Source: Lysobacter_K koreensis
GTDB lineage: Bacteria; Pseudomonadota; Gammaproteobacteria; Xanthomonadales; Xanthomonadaceae
Length of the DNA: 64,000 bases
Direction of reading: 5' to 3'
NCBI RefSeq assembly: GCF_042677045.1
Contig: NZ_JBHTIH010000002.1
Span: 186,001 to 250,000 of the forward strand
The notes under the pieces are model-generated. The model saw nothing but the letters and a program-made list of their open reading frames with translations. It did no database searches and was not told where the DNA came from. Within the stretch, counting starts at the first letter, position 1. Every line of letters starts with the position of its first letter. A program made the translations under genes and the position numbers. This document shows positions 53,965 to 62,904 of this stretch, one piece after another.

Positions 53965-55323
53965 ATGGAACGCGGCGACGCCCGCAAGATGCAGCCCGAC
54001 TACAGCCCAGCCAATCCCATCCTCCGGGTCATCCCGCGCGACCAGCACAACGTCTCGCGCCGGGACATCAGCCCCAATGCGCTGCGCGTGCTGTACCGCC
54101 TGCGCGACGCCGGCTTTGGCGCCTACCTGGTCGGGGGCGCGGTGCGCGACCTGCTGGTCGGCGGCCATCCCAAGGACTTCGACATCGCCACCGACGCGAC
54201 GCCGGAGCAGGTCAAGCAGCTGTTCCGCAACTGCCGCCTGATTGGCCGCCGATTCCGGCTGGCGCACGTGGTGTTCGGGCGCGAGATCCTCGAGGTCGCG
54301 ACCTTCCGCGCCAACGTAGACGACGGCAGCGGCGACCGCGAGACTCACGAGGGCGGCCGACTGTTGCGCGACAATGTGTTCGGCACGATCGAGGACGACG
54401 CGATCCGCCGCGACTTCACCGCCAACGCGCTGTACTACGCGATCGAGGATTTCTCGGTACGCGACTACACCGGTGGCTTCGAAGACGTGCAGAACCGGCT
54501 GATGCGCCTGATCGGCGACCCGGAGACGCGTTACCGCGAAGACCCGGTGCGCATGCTGCGCGCGGTGCGGCTGGCGGCCAAGCTCGATTTCGAGATCGAG
54601 GCGGCGACCGCCGCGCCGATCCCGCAGCTCGCACCGTTGCTGGCCGAAGCGGCCCCGGCGCGGCTGTTCGAGGAGTGCCTGAAGATGTTCCTGTCCGGCC
54701 ACGCCGTGCAGAGTTTCCTCGGCCTGGAGCGTTACGGCCTGCTGCCGGCGCTGCTGCCCGAAACCGCGGCAGCGCTCAAGTCCAACCGCAGCGGTGCGCT
54801 GCGGCGGATGCTGCTGGAGGGCCTGCGGGGCACCGACCAGCGCGTGGCCAACGACGAGCCGGTATCGCCGGCGTTCCTGTTCGCGTTGCTGCTGTGGCCG
54901 GCCTACTGCCGGGCGCTGATGGCGCTGCAGGCGGGGGGCATGCACGCGGTCGAGGCCGAACGCCGCGCCGCCGACCGCGTCACCGTGCACCAGTTGTCGA
55001 CGATCGCGCTGCCGCGACGGTTCTCGCTGCCGATGCAGGAAATCTGGCTGTTGCAGTCGCGCTTTTCGCAGCGCCAGCGCAAGCGCGTGTTCCGCTTGCT
55101 CGCGCACCCGCGCTTCCGCGCGGCATTCGATTTCCTGAGCCTGCGGCTGGCGGCTTCGCCCGAACATGCCGAGGACGTCGCGTTCTGGCGCGACGTGCAG
55201 GACCAGCCTGGCGACGTGCTGGCCGCCCAGCTCGATGCCCAGCCCGAGCCGGCCGGGGAAATCGACGGGGAGCCGCGCAAGCGGCGCCGGCGTCGACGCG
55301 GTCCGGCCACGGCGGCGGAGTGA
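53965..55323 (+). CDS. pcnB: Poly(A) polymerase I
   Basis: A 452-residue class-II nucleotidyltransferase. The catalytic head is visible as AYLVGGAVRDLLVGGHPKDFDIATDA with the DxD pair (split: YLVGGAVRDLL, HPKDFDIATDA), then RRDFTANALYY, RYREDPVRMLRAVRLAAKLDF and a basic tail RKRRRRRRGP. PcnB adds 3' poly(A) that speeds RNA decay. The RRF motif and basic tail favour poly(A) polymerase over CCA-adding enzyme. It overlaps folK by GTGA and starts the folate/pantothenate run of genes. Confidence 0.94.
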   Translation: MERGDARKMQPDYSPANPILRVIPRDQHNVSRRDISPNALRVLYRLRDAGFGAYLVGGAVRDLLVGGHPKDFDIATDATPEQVKQLFRNCRLIGRRFRLAHVVFGREILEVATFRANVDDGSGDRETHEGGRLLRDNVFGTIEDDAIRRDFTANALYYAIEDFSVRDYTGGFEDVQNRLMRLIGDPETRYREDPVRMLRAVRLAAKLDFEIEAATAAPIPQLAPLLAEAAPARLFEECLKMFLSGHAVQSFLGLERYGLLPALLPETAAALKSNRSGALRRMLLEGLRGTDQRVANDEPVSPAFLFALLLWPAYCRALMALQAGGMHAVEAERRAADRVTVHQLSTIALPRRFSLPMQEIWLLQSRFSQRQRKRVFRLLAHPRFRAAFDFLSLRLAASPEHAEDVAFWRDVQDQPGDVLAAQLDAQPEPAGEIDGEPRKRRRRRRGPATAAE

Positions 55324-55814
55324 AAGCGGCGACGGTGGCGTTCGTCGGCCTCGGCGGCAACGTCGGGGACGCCGCCGCGACCTTGCGTGCCGCGCTGCGT
55401 GCGCTCGATGGCCTGGCCGGTACCCGCCTGCTGCGCGCCTCGCGCCTGTATCGCACCCCCGCCTGGGGCGTGACGGCGCAGGCGGATTTCGTCAACGCGG
55501 TGGCGATGCTGGAAACGCGCCGCGAGCCGCAGGACCTGCTCGCCGAACTGCTGTCGATCGAACGCGGGGCCGGTCGTGACCGCAGCGGCGACGATCGCTG
55601 GGGCCCGCGCACCCTGGACCTCGACCTGCTGCTCCATGGCGACACGCTGATCGACGAGCCGGGCCTGCACGTGCCGCATCCGCACCTGCACGAGCGCGCC
55701 TTCGTGCTGGTACCGCTGCTCGAAATCGCGCCCGACCTGGTCGTGCCCGGCCACGGTCCGGCCCGGGAGCTGCTGGCCGCGATGGCCACCGTGGACATAC
55801 AAGCGATAGGCTAG
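55320..55814 (+). CDS. folK: 2-Amino-4-hydroxy-6-hydroxymethyldihydropteridine pyrophosphokinase
   Basis: A 164-residue HPPK that adds pyrophosphate to hydroxymethyl-dihydropterin in folate synthesis. Motifs: FVGLGGNVGDAAATLRAAL, SRLYRTPAWG, DFVNAVAMLET, and the signature DRWGPRTLDLDLLLHGD with HLHERAFVLVPL. The GTG start at 55320 overlaps the pcnB stop by GTGA, which indicates translational coupling. It ends 4 bp before panB. Confidence 0.95.
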   Translation: MKAATVAFVGLGGNVGDAAATLRAALRALDGLAGTRLLRASRLYRTPAWGVTAQADFVNAVAMLETRREPQDLLAELLSIERGAGRDRSGDDRWGPRTLDLDLLLHGDTLIDEPGLHVPHPHLHERAFVLVPLLEIAPDLVVPGHGPARELLAAMATVDIQAIG

Positions 55815-55818
55815 CGCC

Positions 55819-56637
55819 ATGTACGCCGCCGCCCCCAACGAAAAGCCCTGGACCGTGCCCGCGCTGCTCGACGCCAAGCGCGGCGGCCGCAAGCTGGTGA
55901 TGCTGACCTGCTACGACGCCGGCTTCGCGCGTGCGCTCGATGCCGGCGGCGTCGACCTGGTGCTGGTCGGCGATTCACTGGGAATGGTGGTGCAGGGCCA
56001 CGGCAGCACGCTGCCGGTGACGGTCGACGACATCGCCTACCACACCGCCTGCGTCGCCCGCGGCCTGGCGCGCGCGCTGTTGATCGCCGACCTGCCGTTC
56101 CAGGCCGATGCCTCGCCGCAAACCGCGCTGGCGGCATCCACCCGCCTGCTGCAGGCCGGCGCCGGCATGGTCAAGCTCGAAGGCGCAGGCCACAAGCTCG
56201 AGGTGATCCGCTACCTGGTCGAGCGCGAGATCCCGGTCTGCGCGCACCTGGGTTTGACCCCGCAATCGGTGCTGCGCCTGGGCGGCTACAAGGTGCAGGG
56301 GCGCGACGATGCGGCCGCGTCGCAGGTGCGCGCCGACGCACTCGCGGTCGCGCAGGCCGGCGCCTCGCTGCTGGTGCTCGAATGCGTGCCGACCCCGCTC
56401 GCCGCCGCGATCACCGCCGACCTGGAGATCCCGACGGTCGGCATCGGTGCCGGCCCGCAATGCGATGGCCAAGTGCTGGTGCTGCACGACCTGCTGGGCA
56501 TCAACAGCGGGCATCGCCGGCCGAAGTTCGTCAAGGATTTCCTCGCCGATGGCGGTTCGATCGCGGGAGCGATCGGGGCATTCGCTGCCGCGGTGCGCGA
56601 TGGCACCTTCCCGGATGCCGAACATTCCTACGCCTAG
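55819..56637 (+). CDS. panB: 3-Methyl-2-oxobutanoate hydroxymethyltransferase
   Basis: A 272-residue TIM-barrel enzyme that makes ketopantoate, the first pantothenate step. MLTCYDAGFARALDAGGVD, LVGDSLGMVVQGH with a metal Asp, KLEGAG, AHLGLTPQSV and VGIGAGPQCDGQVLVLHDLLG are all family marks. ATG 55819 starts 4 bp after folK and panC follows 54 bp later, so pcnB-folK-panB-panC form one operon. The pantothenate made here ultimately feeds CoA and the phosphopantetheine arms of carrier proteins. Confidence 0.97.
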   Translation: MYAAAPNEKPWTVPALLDAKRGGRKLVMLTCYDAGFARALDAGGVDLVLVGDSLGMVVQGHGSTLPVTVDDIAYHTACVARGLARALLIADLPFQADASPQTALAASTRLLQAGAGMVKLEGAGHKLEVIRYLVEREIPVCAHLGLTPQSVLRLGGYKVQGRDDAAASQVRADALAVAQAGASLLVLECVPTPLAAAITADLEIPTVGIGAGPQCDGQVLVLHDLLGINSGHRRPKFVKDFLADGGSIAGAIGAFAAAVRDGTFPDAEHSYA

Positions 56638-56691
56638 CGCAGTGCCCGCGCGCTGCCGCGTCGCGCCGGCGCCGAATATCCAGGAAACCGC

Positions 56692-57540
56692 ATGATCGAA
56701 ACCGTCACTGAGCTGGCCGTGCTGCGCGAGCGCATCGGCCAATGGAAGCGCGCCGGCCTGCGCATCGGCTTCGTGCCGACGATGGGCAACCTGCACGCCG
56801 GCCACCATTCGCTGCTGCAGCTCGCGCGCGAACGTGCCGACCGCATCGTCGTCAGCGTATTCGTCAACCCGACGCAGTTTGGTCCCAATGAGGACTTCGG
56901 TTCCTACCCGCGCACGCCCGAGGCCGACGCGGAGGGCCTGGCGGCGGCCGGTGGCGACCTGCTGTGGCTGCCCTCGGTCGCGACCATGTATCCGCACGGC
57001 GCGCAGGCCGCGGTGCAGGTGCGCGTGCCGGGCGTGACCGAAGTGCTCGAGGGCGCGCACCGGCCGGGCCACTTCGATGGCGTGGCCACGGTGGTCACCC
57101 GCCTGTTCAACCAGGTCCAGCCCGACGTCGCGGTGTTCGGCCGCAAGGATTACCAGCAACTGGCGGTGATTCGCTATCTGGTCGAAGACCTCGCGCTGCC
57201 GCTGGAGGTGCTCGCCGGTGACACCCTGCGCGAGGCCGACGGATTGGCCATGAGTTCGCGCAACCAGTACCTGTCCGCGGGAGAGCGCCCGCGTGCGGCG
57301 CTGATCCAGCGCACGTTGCAGGCCATGCGCGAGGCGATACAGGCGGGGAAAGCCACGGCGGGGGTGGAGGCTGAGGCCGCCGCGCAGCTGGCCGCGGCGG
57401 GCTTCCTCGTCGATTACGCGGTGGTCCGTGGTCCCGACCTGCAGCCTGCCGAGGACGCCGCGCGCGGACCGCGGATCGCGCTGGTCGCGGCCCGGCTGGG
57501 CCGGACCCGGCTGATCGACAACCTCGAGTTCTCGCGCTAG
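56692..57540 (+). CDS. panC: Pantothenate synthetase
   Basis: A 282-residue ATP-dependent ligase joining pantoate and beta-alanine. The nucleotidyltransferase signature PTMGNLHAGHHSLL, NPTQFGPNEDF, FGRKDYQQLAVIRYLVEDL and the KMSKS-like MSSRNQYLS are visible. ATG 56692 follows AGGAAA. In the product order it uses beta-alanine from PanD, whose gene is next. Confidence 0.97.
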   Translation: MIETVTELAVLRERIGQWKRAGLRIGFVPTMGNLHAGHHSLLQLARERADRIVVSVFVNPTQFGPNEDFGSYPRTPEADAEGLAAAGGDLLWLPSVATMYPHGAQAAVQVRVPGVTEVLEGAHRPGHFDGVATVVTRLFNQVQPDVAVFGRKDYQQLAVIRYLVEDLALPLEVLAGDTLREADGLAMSSRNQYLSAGERPRAALIQRTLQAMREAIQAGKATAGVEAEAAAQLAAAGFLVDYAVVRGPDLQPAEDAARGPRIALVAARLGRTRLIDNLEFSR

Positions 57541-57674
57541 CAAGGTTCGGTAATGCCAGCCCGGCTGGACCAAAGCCAGACGCCGGCTGAACGCTGCCCG
57601 GCCCGATGTTGCAGCGCGGAATGCGCTGCTAAACTTCGGTTTTCGCGCCCGCACGTCCGCGGACGGAGACCGAC

Positions 57675-58055
57675 ATGCAGCTGAATGTGCTCAAGGCCAA
57701 GATCCACCGGGCCACCGTTACCCACGCCGAACTGCACTACGAAGGCTCGTGTGCGATCGACGGGCGCTTGCTGGATATCTCCGGTATCCGCGAGTACGAG
57801 CAGGTCCACATCTACAACGTCAACAACGGCCACCGCTTCATCACCTATGCCATCCGGGGCGAAGAGGGCAGTGGCGTGATCTCGGTCAACGGTGCCGCCG
57901 CGCACCGCGCCCAGCCCGGCGACCTGCTGATCATCTGCGCCTACGGCAGCTGCGACGAGGCCGAGGCGGCCAAGTTCAAGCCGACCCTGGTCTACGTAGA
58001 CCGCCACAACCAGCTGACCCACACCAACCATTCCATGCCCGCCCAGGCCGCCTGA
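57675..58055 (+). CDS. panD: Aspartate 1-decarboxylase
   Basis: A 126-residue pyruvoyl enzyme that makes beta-alanine from aspartate. The self-cleavage site is the Gly-Ser in HYEGSCAIDGRLL, with KAKIHRATVT before it and the typical NGAAAHRAQPGDLLII core after it. ATG 57675 follows GGAG. A 12-bp palindrome CGTCCGCGGACG at 57654-57665 overlaps the ribosome site region and could be an operator or a hairpin affecting translation. The 134-bp gap from panC is larger than elsewhere in the run. Confidence 0.97.
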   Translation: MQLNVLKAKIHRATVTHAELHYEGSCAIDGRLLDISGIREYEQVHIYNVNNGHRFITYAIRGEEGSGVISVNGAAAHRAQPGDLLIICAYGSCDEAEAAKFKPTLVYVDRHNQLTHTNHSMPAQAA

Positions 58056-58065
58056 AGCGACCGGC

Positions 58066-59583
58066 ATGGACGCTGCTGACCGTATCGAACTGCTGCGCGC
58101 CCACGCGGCGCGTCTGGCTGGCAGCCGCATCGCCGAACTGATCGAGGCCGATCCAGCCAGGGCCAGCGATTTCGCGTTGCGGGTCGGCCCGATCTACGCC
58201 ACTTTCGCGCGCCAGCGTTACGACCGCGAGGCCCTCGCGGCCGGGTTCGGCATGCTCGAGGCGATCGGGGCGCCCGCGCGCCTGCGCGCCCTGGTCGACG
58301 GCGAGGCGGTCAACGCCACCGAGGCCCGCCCGGCACTGCACACCGCGTTGCGCAGCGATCTGTCGACGTCCCCCGCAGCCTCTGCCGCACACGCCCAAGC
58401 GGTTGCGGCGCGCGACGCGATGCGGGCCATGGTCGAGTCTCTGGCGGCCAGCGAGGTCACCGATATCGTCAGCGTCGGCATCGGCGGCTCGGATCTGGGA
58501 CCGCGACTCGCGGTCGATGTGCTCGGACCCTTGCAGGGGGGGCGGTTCCGCGTGCATTTCCTCTCCAACGTCGACGGCCATGCCGCGCAGCGCGTGCTTG
58601 CCGGGCTCGATCCGAAGCGCACCGCCGCACTGCTGATCTCCAAGAGCTTCGGCACCCAGGAGACGCTGCTCAACGGCGCGATCCTGCGCGAGTGGCTCGG
58701 CGACGACTCGCGTCTCTACGCGATCACCGCGAACGTGGCGCGCGCGGCCAGCACTTTCGCGATTCCATCCGAGCGCGTCCTGCCGATGTGGGACTGGGTC
58801 GGTGGGCGCTATTCGCTGTGGTCGGCGGTCGGTCTGCCGATCGCGCTGGCGATCGGCATGGACGGTTTCGAAGCCTTGCTCGCGGGCGCCGCGCAGATGG
58901 ACGCCCATGTGCTGGCCACGCCGATGGCGCAGAACCTCGCCGCATGGCACGCGTTGACCGCGGTGTGGAACCGCAACGCACTCGGCTTCGGCACCCACGC
59001 GGTGCTGCCGTACGACGAACGCCTGAAACTGCTGCCCAGCTACCTGCAGCAACTGGTGATGGAAAGCCTCGGCAAGTCGGTGCGCGTCGACGGTTCTCCG
59101 GTGGCGGCCGACACAGTGCCGACTTGGTGGGGCGGGGCAGGCACCGATAGCCAGCACAGCTTCTTCCAGGCGTTGCACCAGGGCACCCAGGTCGTGCCAT
59201 CCGACCTGATCGGGGTGCTGGCGCTGGATCATCCGTATCCCGAGAACCACCGCGCCCTGCTCGCCAACCTGTTCGCGCAGGCCGAGGCGTTCGCGACCGG
59301 TGAAGCCAGCGACGACCCGCACCGCGCTTACCCGGGCAACCGGCCGAGCACGCTGATCCTGCTCGATGCGTTGACCCCGCACGCGCTAGGCGCGTTGCTG
59401 GCGTTGTACGAGCACAGCGTCTACCTGCAGGCGCTGGTCTGGGACATCAACCCGTTCGACCAGTTCGGGGTCGAACTGGGCAAGCAGGTCGCCACGCGCC
59501 TGCGGCCGGCGTTGGACGGGCAGGTCGCGGCGGATGATCCGGTGACCCGCGAGATATTGAATGAGTTGCGCGCGCGGGCCTGA
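58066..59583 (+). CDS. pgi: Glucose-6-phosphate isomerase
   Basis: A 505-residue isomerase of glycolysis/gluconeogenesis, somewhat shorter than E. coli Pgi (549). It has VSVGIGGSDLGPRLAVDVL, SKSFGTQETLLNG, LPMWDWVGGRYSLWSAVGLP (the family signature region), GGAGTDSQHSFFQALHQGT and INPFDQFGVELGKQ. The C-terminal hook present in longer enzymes is reduced. ATG 58066 is 10 bp after panD. It yields fructose-6-phosphate/glucose-6-phosphate, precursors of the sugar nucleotides used by the EPS genes. Confidence 0.96.
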   Translation: MDAADRIELLRAHAARLAGSRIAELIEADPARASDFALRVGPIYATFARQRYDREALAAGFGMLEAIGAPARLRALVDGEAVNATEARPALHTALRSDLSTSPAASAAHAQAVAARDAMRAMVESLAASEVTDIVSVGIGGSDLGPRLAVDVLGPLQGGRFRVHFLSNVDGHAAQRVLAGLDPKRTAALLISKSFGTQETLLNGAILREWLGDDSRLYAITANVARAASTFAIPSERVLPMWDWVGGRYSLWSAVGLPIALAIGMDGFEALLAGAAQMDAHVLATPMAQNLAAWHALTAVWNRNALGFGTHAVLPYDERLKLLPSYLQQLVMESLGKSVRVDGSPVAADTVPTWWGGAGTDSQHSFFQALHQGTQVVPSDLIGVLALDHPYPENHRALLANLFAQAEAFATGEASDDPHRAYPGNRPSTLILLDALTPHALGALLALYEHSVYLQALVWDINPFDQFGVELGKQVATRLRPALDGQVAADDPVTREILNELRARA

Positions 59584-59631
59584 TGAGGGCATTTCTGCCG
59601 CTGTTCCTGCAACGCACCATCTGACTTGAGT

Positions 59632-59709
59632 CGTCATCCCAAACGGAGCGGGGAATCCAATTCCCTGCGAGTGTCCTGCAGCAGGTCCGTCACTGCGTTC
59701 GGGACGACG
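59632..59709. repeat. Palindromic REP/MITE-like element
   Basis: A 78-bp element between converging pgi and queG has imperfect terminal inverted repeats of 14 bases (CGTCATCCCAAACG at 59632 and CGTTCGGGACGACG at 59696, 12 of 14 pairing). Inside are GGGAATCCAATTCCC and CCTGCAGCAGG palindromes. The layout is that of dispersed intergenic repeats in this family. It can fold into a long hairpin and may stop transcripts from both sides. Confidence 0.7.
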
Positions 59710-59711
59710 GC

Positions 59712-60794
59712 TCACTGGGCACCATGGCGTTGCAGCGCCCACTGGACATGCTCGCGCACCACGCCGTTGTCCGACTGGCGCCTTGATTCGAGCGCGGCAA
59801 GCACCTCCGGCGACGTCGGCGCGTTGCCCAGCGCGATCGCGATGTTGCGCAGCCAGCGCTCGTGGCCGCTGCGGCGGATCGCGGTGCCTTCGGTGCGCTG
59901 CAGGAATTCCTCCTCGTCCCACGCGAACAGCTGCGCCAGCGTCGCGCGGTCCAGTTCGTTGCGCGCGCGGAAGTCCGGCTCGTCGCTGCGCTTGGCGAAC
60001 TTGTTCCACGGGCACACCAGCTGGCAATCGTCGCAGCCGAAGATCCGGTTGCCGATCAACGGCCGCAACTCCTCGTCGATCGCGCCGTCGTGCTCGATCG
60101 TGAGGTAGGAAATGCAGCGACGGGCATCGAGCCGATTCGGCGCGACGATCGCCTGGGTCGGGCAGATGTCGATGCAGCGCGTGCAGGTGCCGCAGTGCGC
60201 ACTCGCCGGCTCATCGACCGGCAATGGCAGGTCGAGGTAGATCTCGCCGAGGAAGAACCAGCTGCCGCCGTCCTTGTCGATCAGGCAGGTGTGCTTGCCG
60301 ATCCAGCCCAGCCCGGCGTTGCGCGCGAGCGCGCGCTCCAGTACCGGCGCCGAATCGACGAACACGCGGTGGCCGAACGGCCCGACGGTCTCGGCGATGC
60401 GGTCGGCCAGGCGCTGCAGGCGCTGGCGCATCAGCTTGTGATAATCGCGGCCGAGCGCGTAGCGGGCGACATAGGCGCGTTCGCCATCGGCGAGCGTGAT
60501 CCAGGCCTCGTCGTCGTCGCGGCGCCCGTAGTCCAGGCCGACCGAGACCACCCGCAAGGTGCCCGGGACCAGCTCGTCCGGACGCGCGCGCATGCCGCCG
60601 TGCCGCGCCATCCACTCCATCGAACCGTACAGGCCCTGTGCGAGCCAATCGCGCAGGTGGTCCGCGTCTTCGCTCAGTTCGATGCCGGCGATGCCGCAAC
60701 GCTGGAAGCCGAACTCGCGCGCGAGTTCTCGGATGCGCGCGGCAAGGGCGACGTAGTCCGGGGTGGGAACCAGCGTGTGTTCGAGGGGCTTCAC
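59712..60794 (-). CDS. queG: Epoxyqueuosine reductase
   Basis: A 360-residue cobalamin-dependent Fe-S enzyme that carries out the last step to queuosine in tRNA. The two cluster regions read CGTCTRCIDICPTQAI and CDDCQLVCPWNKF. Upstream are FQRCGIAGIELSED and GLGWIGKHTCLIDKDGGSWFFLGEIYLD (in part GLGWIGKHTCLI). A HEAT-like tail closes the protein. GTG 60794 is chosen since the conserved region starts shortly after; the frame extends to 60965 without likeness. It is divergent from nnr by 41 bp. Confidence 0.95.
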   Translation of the reverse strand: MKPLEHTLVPTPDYVALAARIRELAREFGFQRCGIAGIELSEDADHLRDWLAQGLYGSMEWMARHGGMRARPDELVPGTLRVVSVGLDYGRRDDDEAWITLADGERAYVARYALGRDYHKLMRQRLQRLADRIAETVGPFGHRVFVDSAPVLERALARNAGLGWIGKHTCLIDKDGGSWFFLGEIYLDLPLPVDEPASAHCGTCTRCIDICPTQAIVAPNRLDARRCISYLTIEHDGAIDEELRPLIGNRIFGCDDCQLVCPWNKFAKRSDEPDFRARNELDRATLAQLFAWDEEEFLQRTEGTAIRRSGHERWLRNIAIALGNAPTSPEVLAALESRRQSDNGVVREHVQWALQRHGAQ

Positions 60795-60835
60795 GGCCAA
60801 ACCAGTATAGAAGCGGGCAAGTATAGAATCGCGCG
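60795..60835. promoter_or_regulatory. Compact divergent promoter region, queG / nnr
   Basis: Only 41 bp separate the two start codons. Two TATAGAA words (60806-60812 and 60822-60828) lie within it and could be -10 boxes for nnr-direction transcription, which would place transcript starts very close to the start codon. Confidence 0.4.
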
Positions 60836-62335
60836 ATGTCAGCCGCCCTTGAAACACCGGCCAATGCGCTGTTCGACGCCGCCTCGCTGCGGGCGATCGA
60901 AGCGCGCGCGGCGCAACTGCTCGGTGACGAGTTCGCATTGATGCAGCGCGCCGGGCAGGCGGCATGGCGCGAGTTGCTCGACCGCTGGCCGAAAGCGCAG
61001 CGCCTGCTGGTGGTCTGCGGACCGGGCAACAACGGCGGCGATGGCTACGTGTTGGCGACCCATGCGCGCTCCGCCGGTCGCGAGGTGCGGGTACTGCATT
61101 TGCCCGAACATGCCCCGCGGGGCGTGATGGCGCAGCGCGCGCACGCCGGCTACGCGGATGCCGGTGGCCGCACCGAAACCTTTACCGGCGAGTTGCCGGC
61201 GGCGGACGTGGTCGTCGATGCGCTGTTCGGCATCGGCCTGTCGCGCGCGCCGGATTCGTCCGTTGCGACGATGATCGCGGCGGTCAACGCCCAGCCGGCG
61301 CCGGTGTTCGCGCTGGACGTGCCCAGCGGCGTGGACGCCGGGCTCGGCAGCGCGCCGGGCGTCGCGATCAATGCACAGCACACGCTGGAGTTCATCGCCC
61401 GCAAGATGGGGCTGTGCACCGGCACGGCGCTCGATCATGCCGGCAGCCTCGCCCTGGCCACGCTCGACCTGCCAGCGGCCGCAATCGCGGGCATCGCGCC
61501 CGTGGCGGTCTGCGTCGACACGTCGCATCTTTCGCGCTGGCTATCGCCGCGCACGCGCGACAGCCACAAGGGCTCGCACGGGCGCGTGCTGGCCATCGGT
61601 GGCGACCATGGCGCGGGCGGCGCGATCGTGTTGTGCGCACAGGCGGCACTGCGCTCGGGCGCCGGGTTGGTCGAAGTCGTGACGCGGCAGGTGCACGTCG
61701 CGGCACTGCTGGCACGCCTGCCCGAAGCCATGGCGCAGGCCGACGATGCCGAGTCACTGGCCGCCGGGCTGGCGCGCGCCGATTGCGTCGCGGTCGGCCC
61801 GGGACTCGGCCAGGGCAGCTGGGGGCAGGCGTTGTTCGCGCGCGCCCTCGCTGCTGGAAAGCCGCTGTTGCTCGACGCCGACGCGCTCAACCTGCTCGCC
61901 GTACACGCCGCGCCATTGCCGCCAGACAGCATTCTCACGCCGCATCCCGGCGAAGCCGCGCGACTGCTCGGCATCTCCACCGCGCAGGTCCAGCAAGACC
62001 GTTACGCCTCGGTACACGCGCTGCGCGATCGCCACGGCTGCGTGGTGGTGCTCAAAGGCGCGGGCACGCTAATCGCCGCGCCGGGCGAAACCACCTGCGT
62101 GATCGCGGCCGGCAATCCGGGCATGGCGGTGGGCGGCATGGGTGACGTGCTCAGCGGGGTGATCGCGGCGCTGCGCGCGCAGGGATTGCGCGCGTTCGAT
62201 GCCGCGGTGTGCGGCGCCTTGCTGCACGCGGCGGCGGGCGATGCCGCCGCGCGCGATGGCGGCGAGCGCGGCCTGCTGCCGAGCGACCTGATGCCGTGGT
62301 TGCGGCGCCTGGCCAATCCCGGAGGTGGTCGCTGA
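60836..62335 (+). CDS. nnr: Bifunctional NAD(P)HX epimerase / ADP-dependent NAD(P)HX dehydratase
   Basis: A 499-residue fusion that repairs hydrated NAD(P)H. The N-terminal YjeF domain has VVCGPGNNGGDGYVLATHAR and VDALFGIGLSR and DVPSGVDAG. The C-terminal ribokinase-like domain has KGSHGRVLAIGGDHGAGGA, ADALNLLA, LTPHPGEAARLLG, VVLKGAGTLIAAPG and GNPGMAVGGMGDVLSGVIAA. Both halves keep the expected motifs. It overlaps tsaE by one base (TGATG), as in many proteobacteria. Confidence 0.96.
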   Translation: MSAALETPANALFDAASLRAIEARAAQLLGDEFALMQRAGQAAWRELLDRWPKAQRLLVVCGPGNNGGDGYVLATHARSAGREVRVLHLPEHAPRGVMAQRAHAGYADAGGRTETFTGELPAADVVVDALFGIGLSRAPDSSVATMIAAVNAQPAPVFALDVPSGVDAGLGSAPGVAINAQHTLEFIARKMGLCTGTALDHAGSLALATLDLPAAAIAGIAPVAVCVDTSHLSRWLSPRTRDSHKGSHGRVLAIGGDHGAGGAIVLCAQAALRSGAGLVEVVTRQVHVAALLARLPEAMAQADDAESLAAGLARADCVAVGPGLGQGSWGQALFARALAAGKPLLLDADALNLLAVHAAPLPPDSILTPHPGEAARLLGISTAQVQQDRYASVHALRDRHGCVVVLKGAGTLIAAPGETTCVIAAGNPGMAVGGMGDVLSGVIAALRAQGLRAFDAAVCGALLHAAAGDAAARDGGERGLLPSDLMPWLRRLANPGGGR

Positions 62336-62817
62336 TGTCCTGGTGGTTGGCCGATGTCGACGCGACCGACGCGCTCGGTGCCGCGATGGCGAACACGCGC
62401 CCCGACCACGCGGTGGTGCACCTGCAAGGCGACCTGGGCGCGGGCAAGTCGAGCCTGGCGCGCGCGCTGCTGCGCGCGCTCGGCGTGGTCGGCGCGATCC
62501 GCAGTCCAACCTACACGTTGGTGGAGCGCTATCCGCTGGCAAGCGGCGGCGAAGCCTGGCACCTCGACCTGTACCGGATCGCCGACGCCGGCGAGCTGGA
62601 GTTCCTCGGCCTGGACGGCGACGAGGCGCGGCTGTGGCTGGTCGAATGGCCCGACCGCGGGCAGGGCGGATTGCCGCCGCCCGACCTGCTCGTGGCCTTG
62701 GCGGTGGACGGCGTGGGACGGCGCGTCGAGCTGTCCGCGCCTACCGAGGTGGGGCAGGCATGGCTGGCCCGAATCAGCGCGGCCACCGCCACGCTTGGCT
62801 CTCCGGGCCTCTCCTGA
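62335..62817 (+). CDS. tsaE: tRNA threonylcarbamoyladenosine biosynthesis ATPase
   Basis: A 160-residue P-loop ATPase that drives the TsaBDE complex forming t6A37 in ANN-reading tRNAs. It shows Walker A in GDLGAGKSSLARALL, SPTYTLVERYP, WHLDLYRI and LWLVEWPDRG. ATG 62335 shares its A with the nnr stop, so translation is coupled. The N-terminal extension in the same frame upstream of it belongs to an alternative frame of nnr. Confidence 0.96.
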   Translation: MSWWLADVDATDALGAAMANTRPDHAVVHLQGDLGAGKSSLARALLRALGVVGAIRSPTYTLVERYPLASGGEAWHLDLYRIADAGELEFLGLDGDEARLWLVEWPDRGQGGLPPPDLLVALAVDGVGRRVELSAPTEVGQAWLARISAATATLGSPGLS

Positions 62818-62904
62818 ACGGTTCCGCAGGAAGTTACGCCAGGTTGCGGATTCCAAAGGAAAAAGTGCTTGCAATCCCCGGGGGCTGGTGCTTGACTACG
62901 GCCC

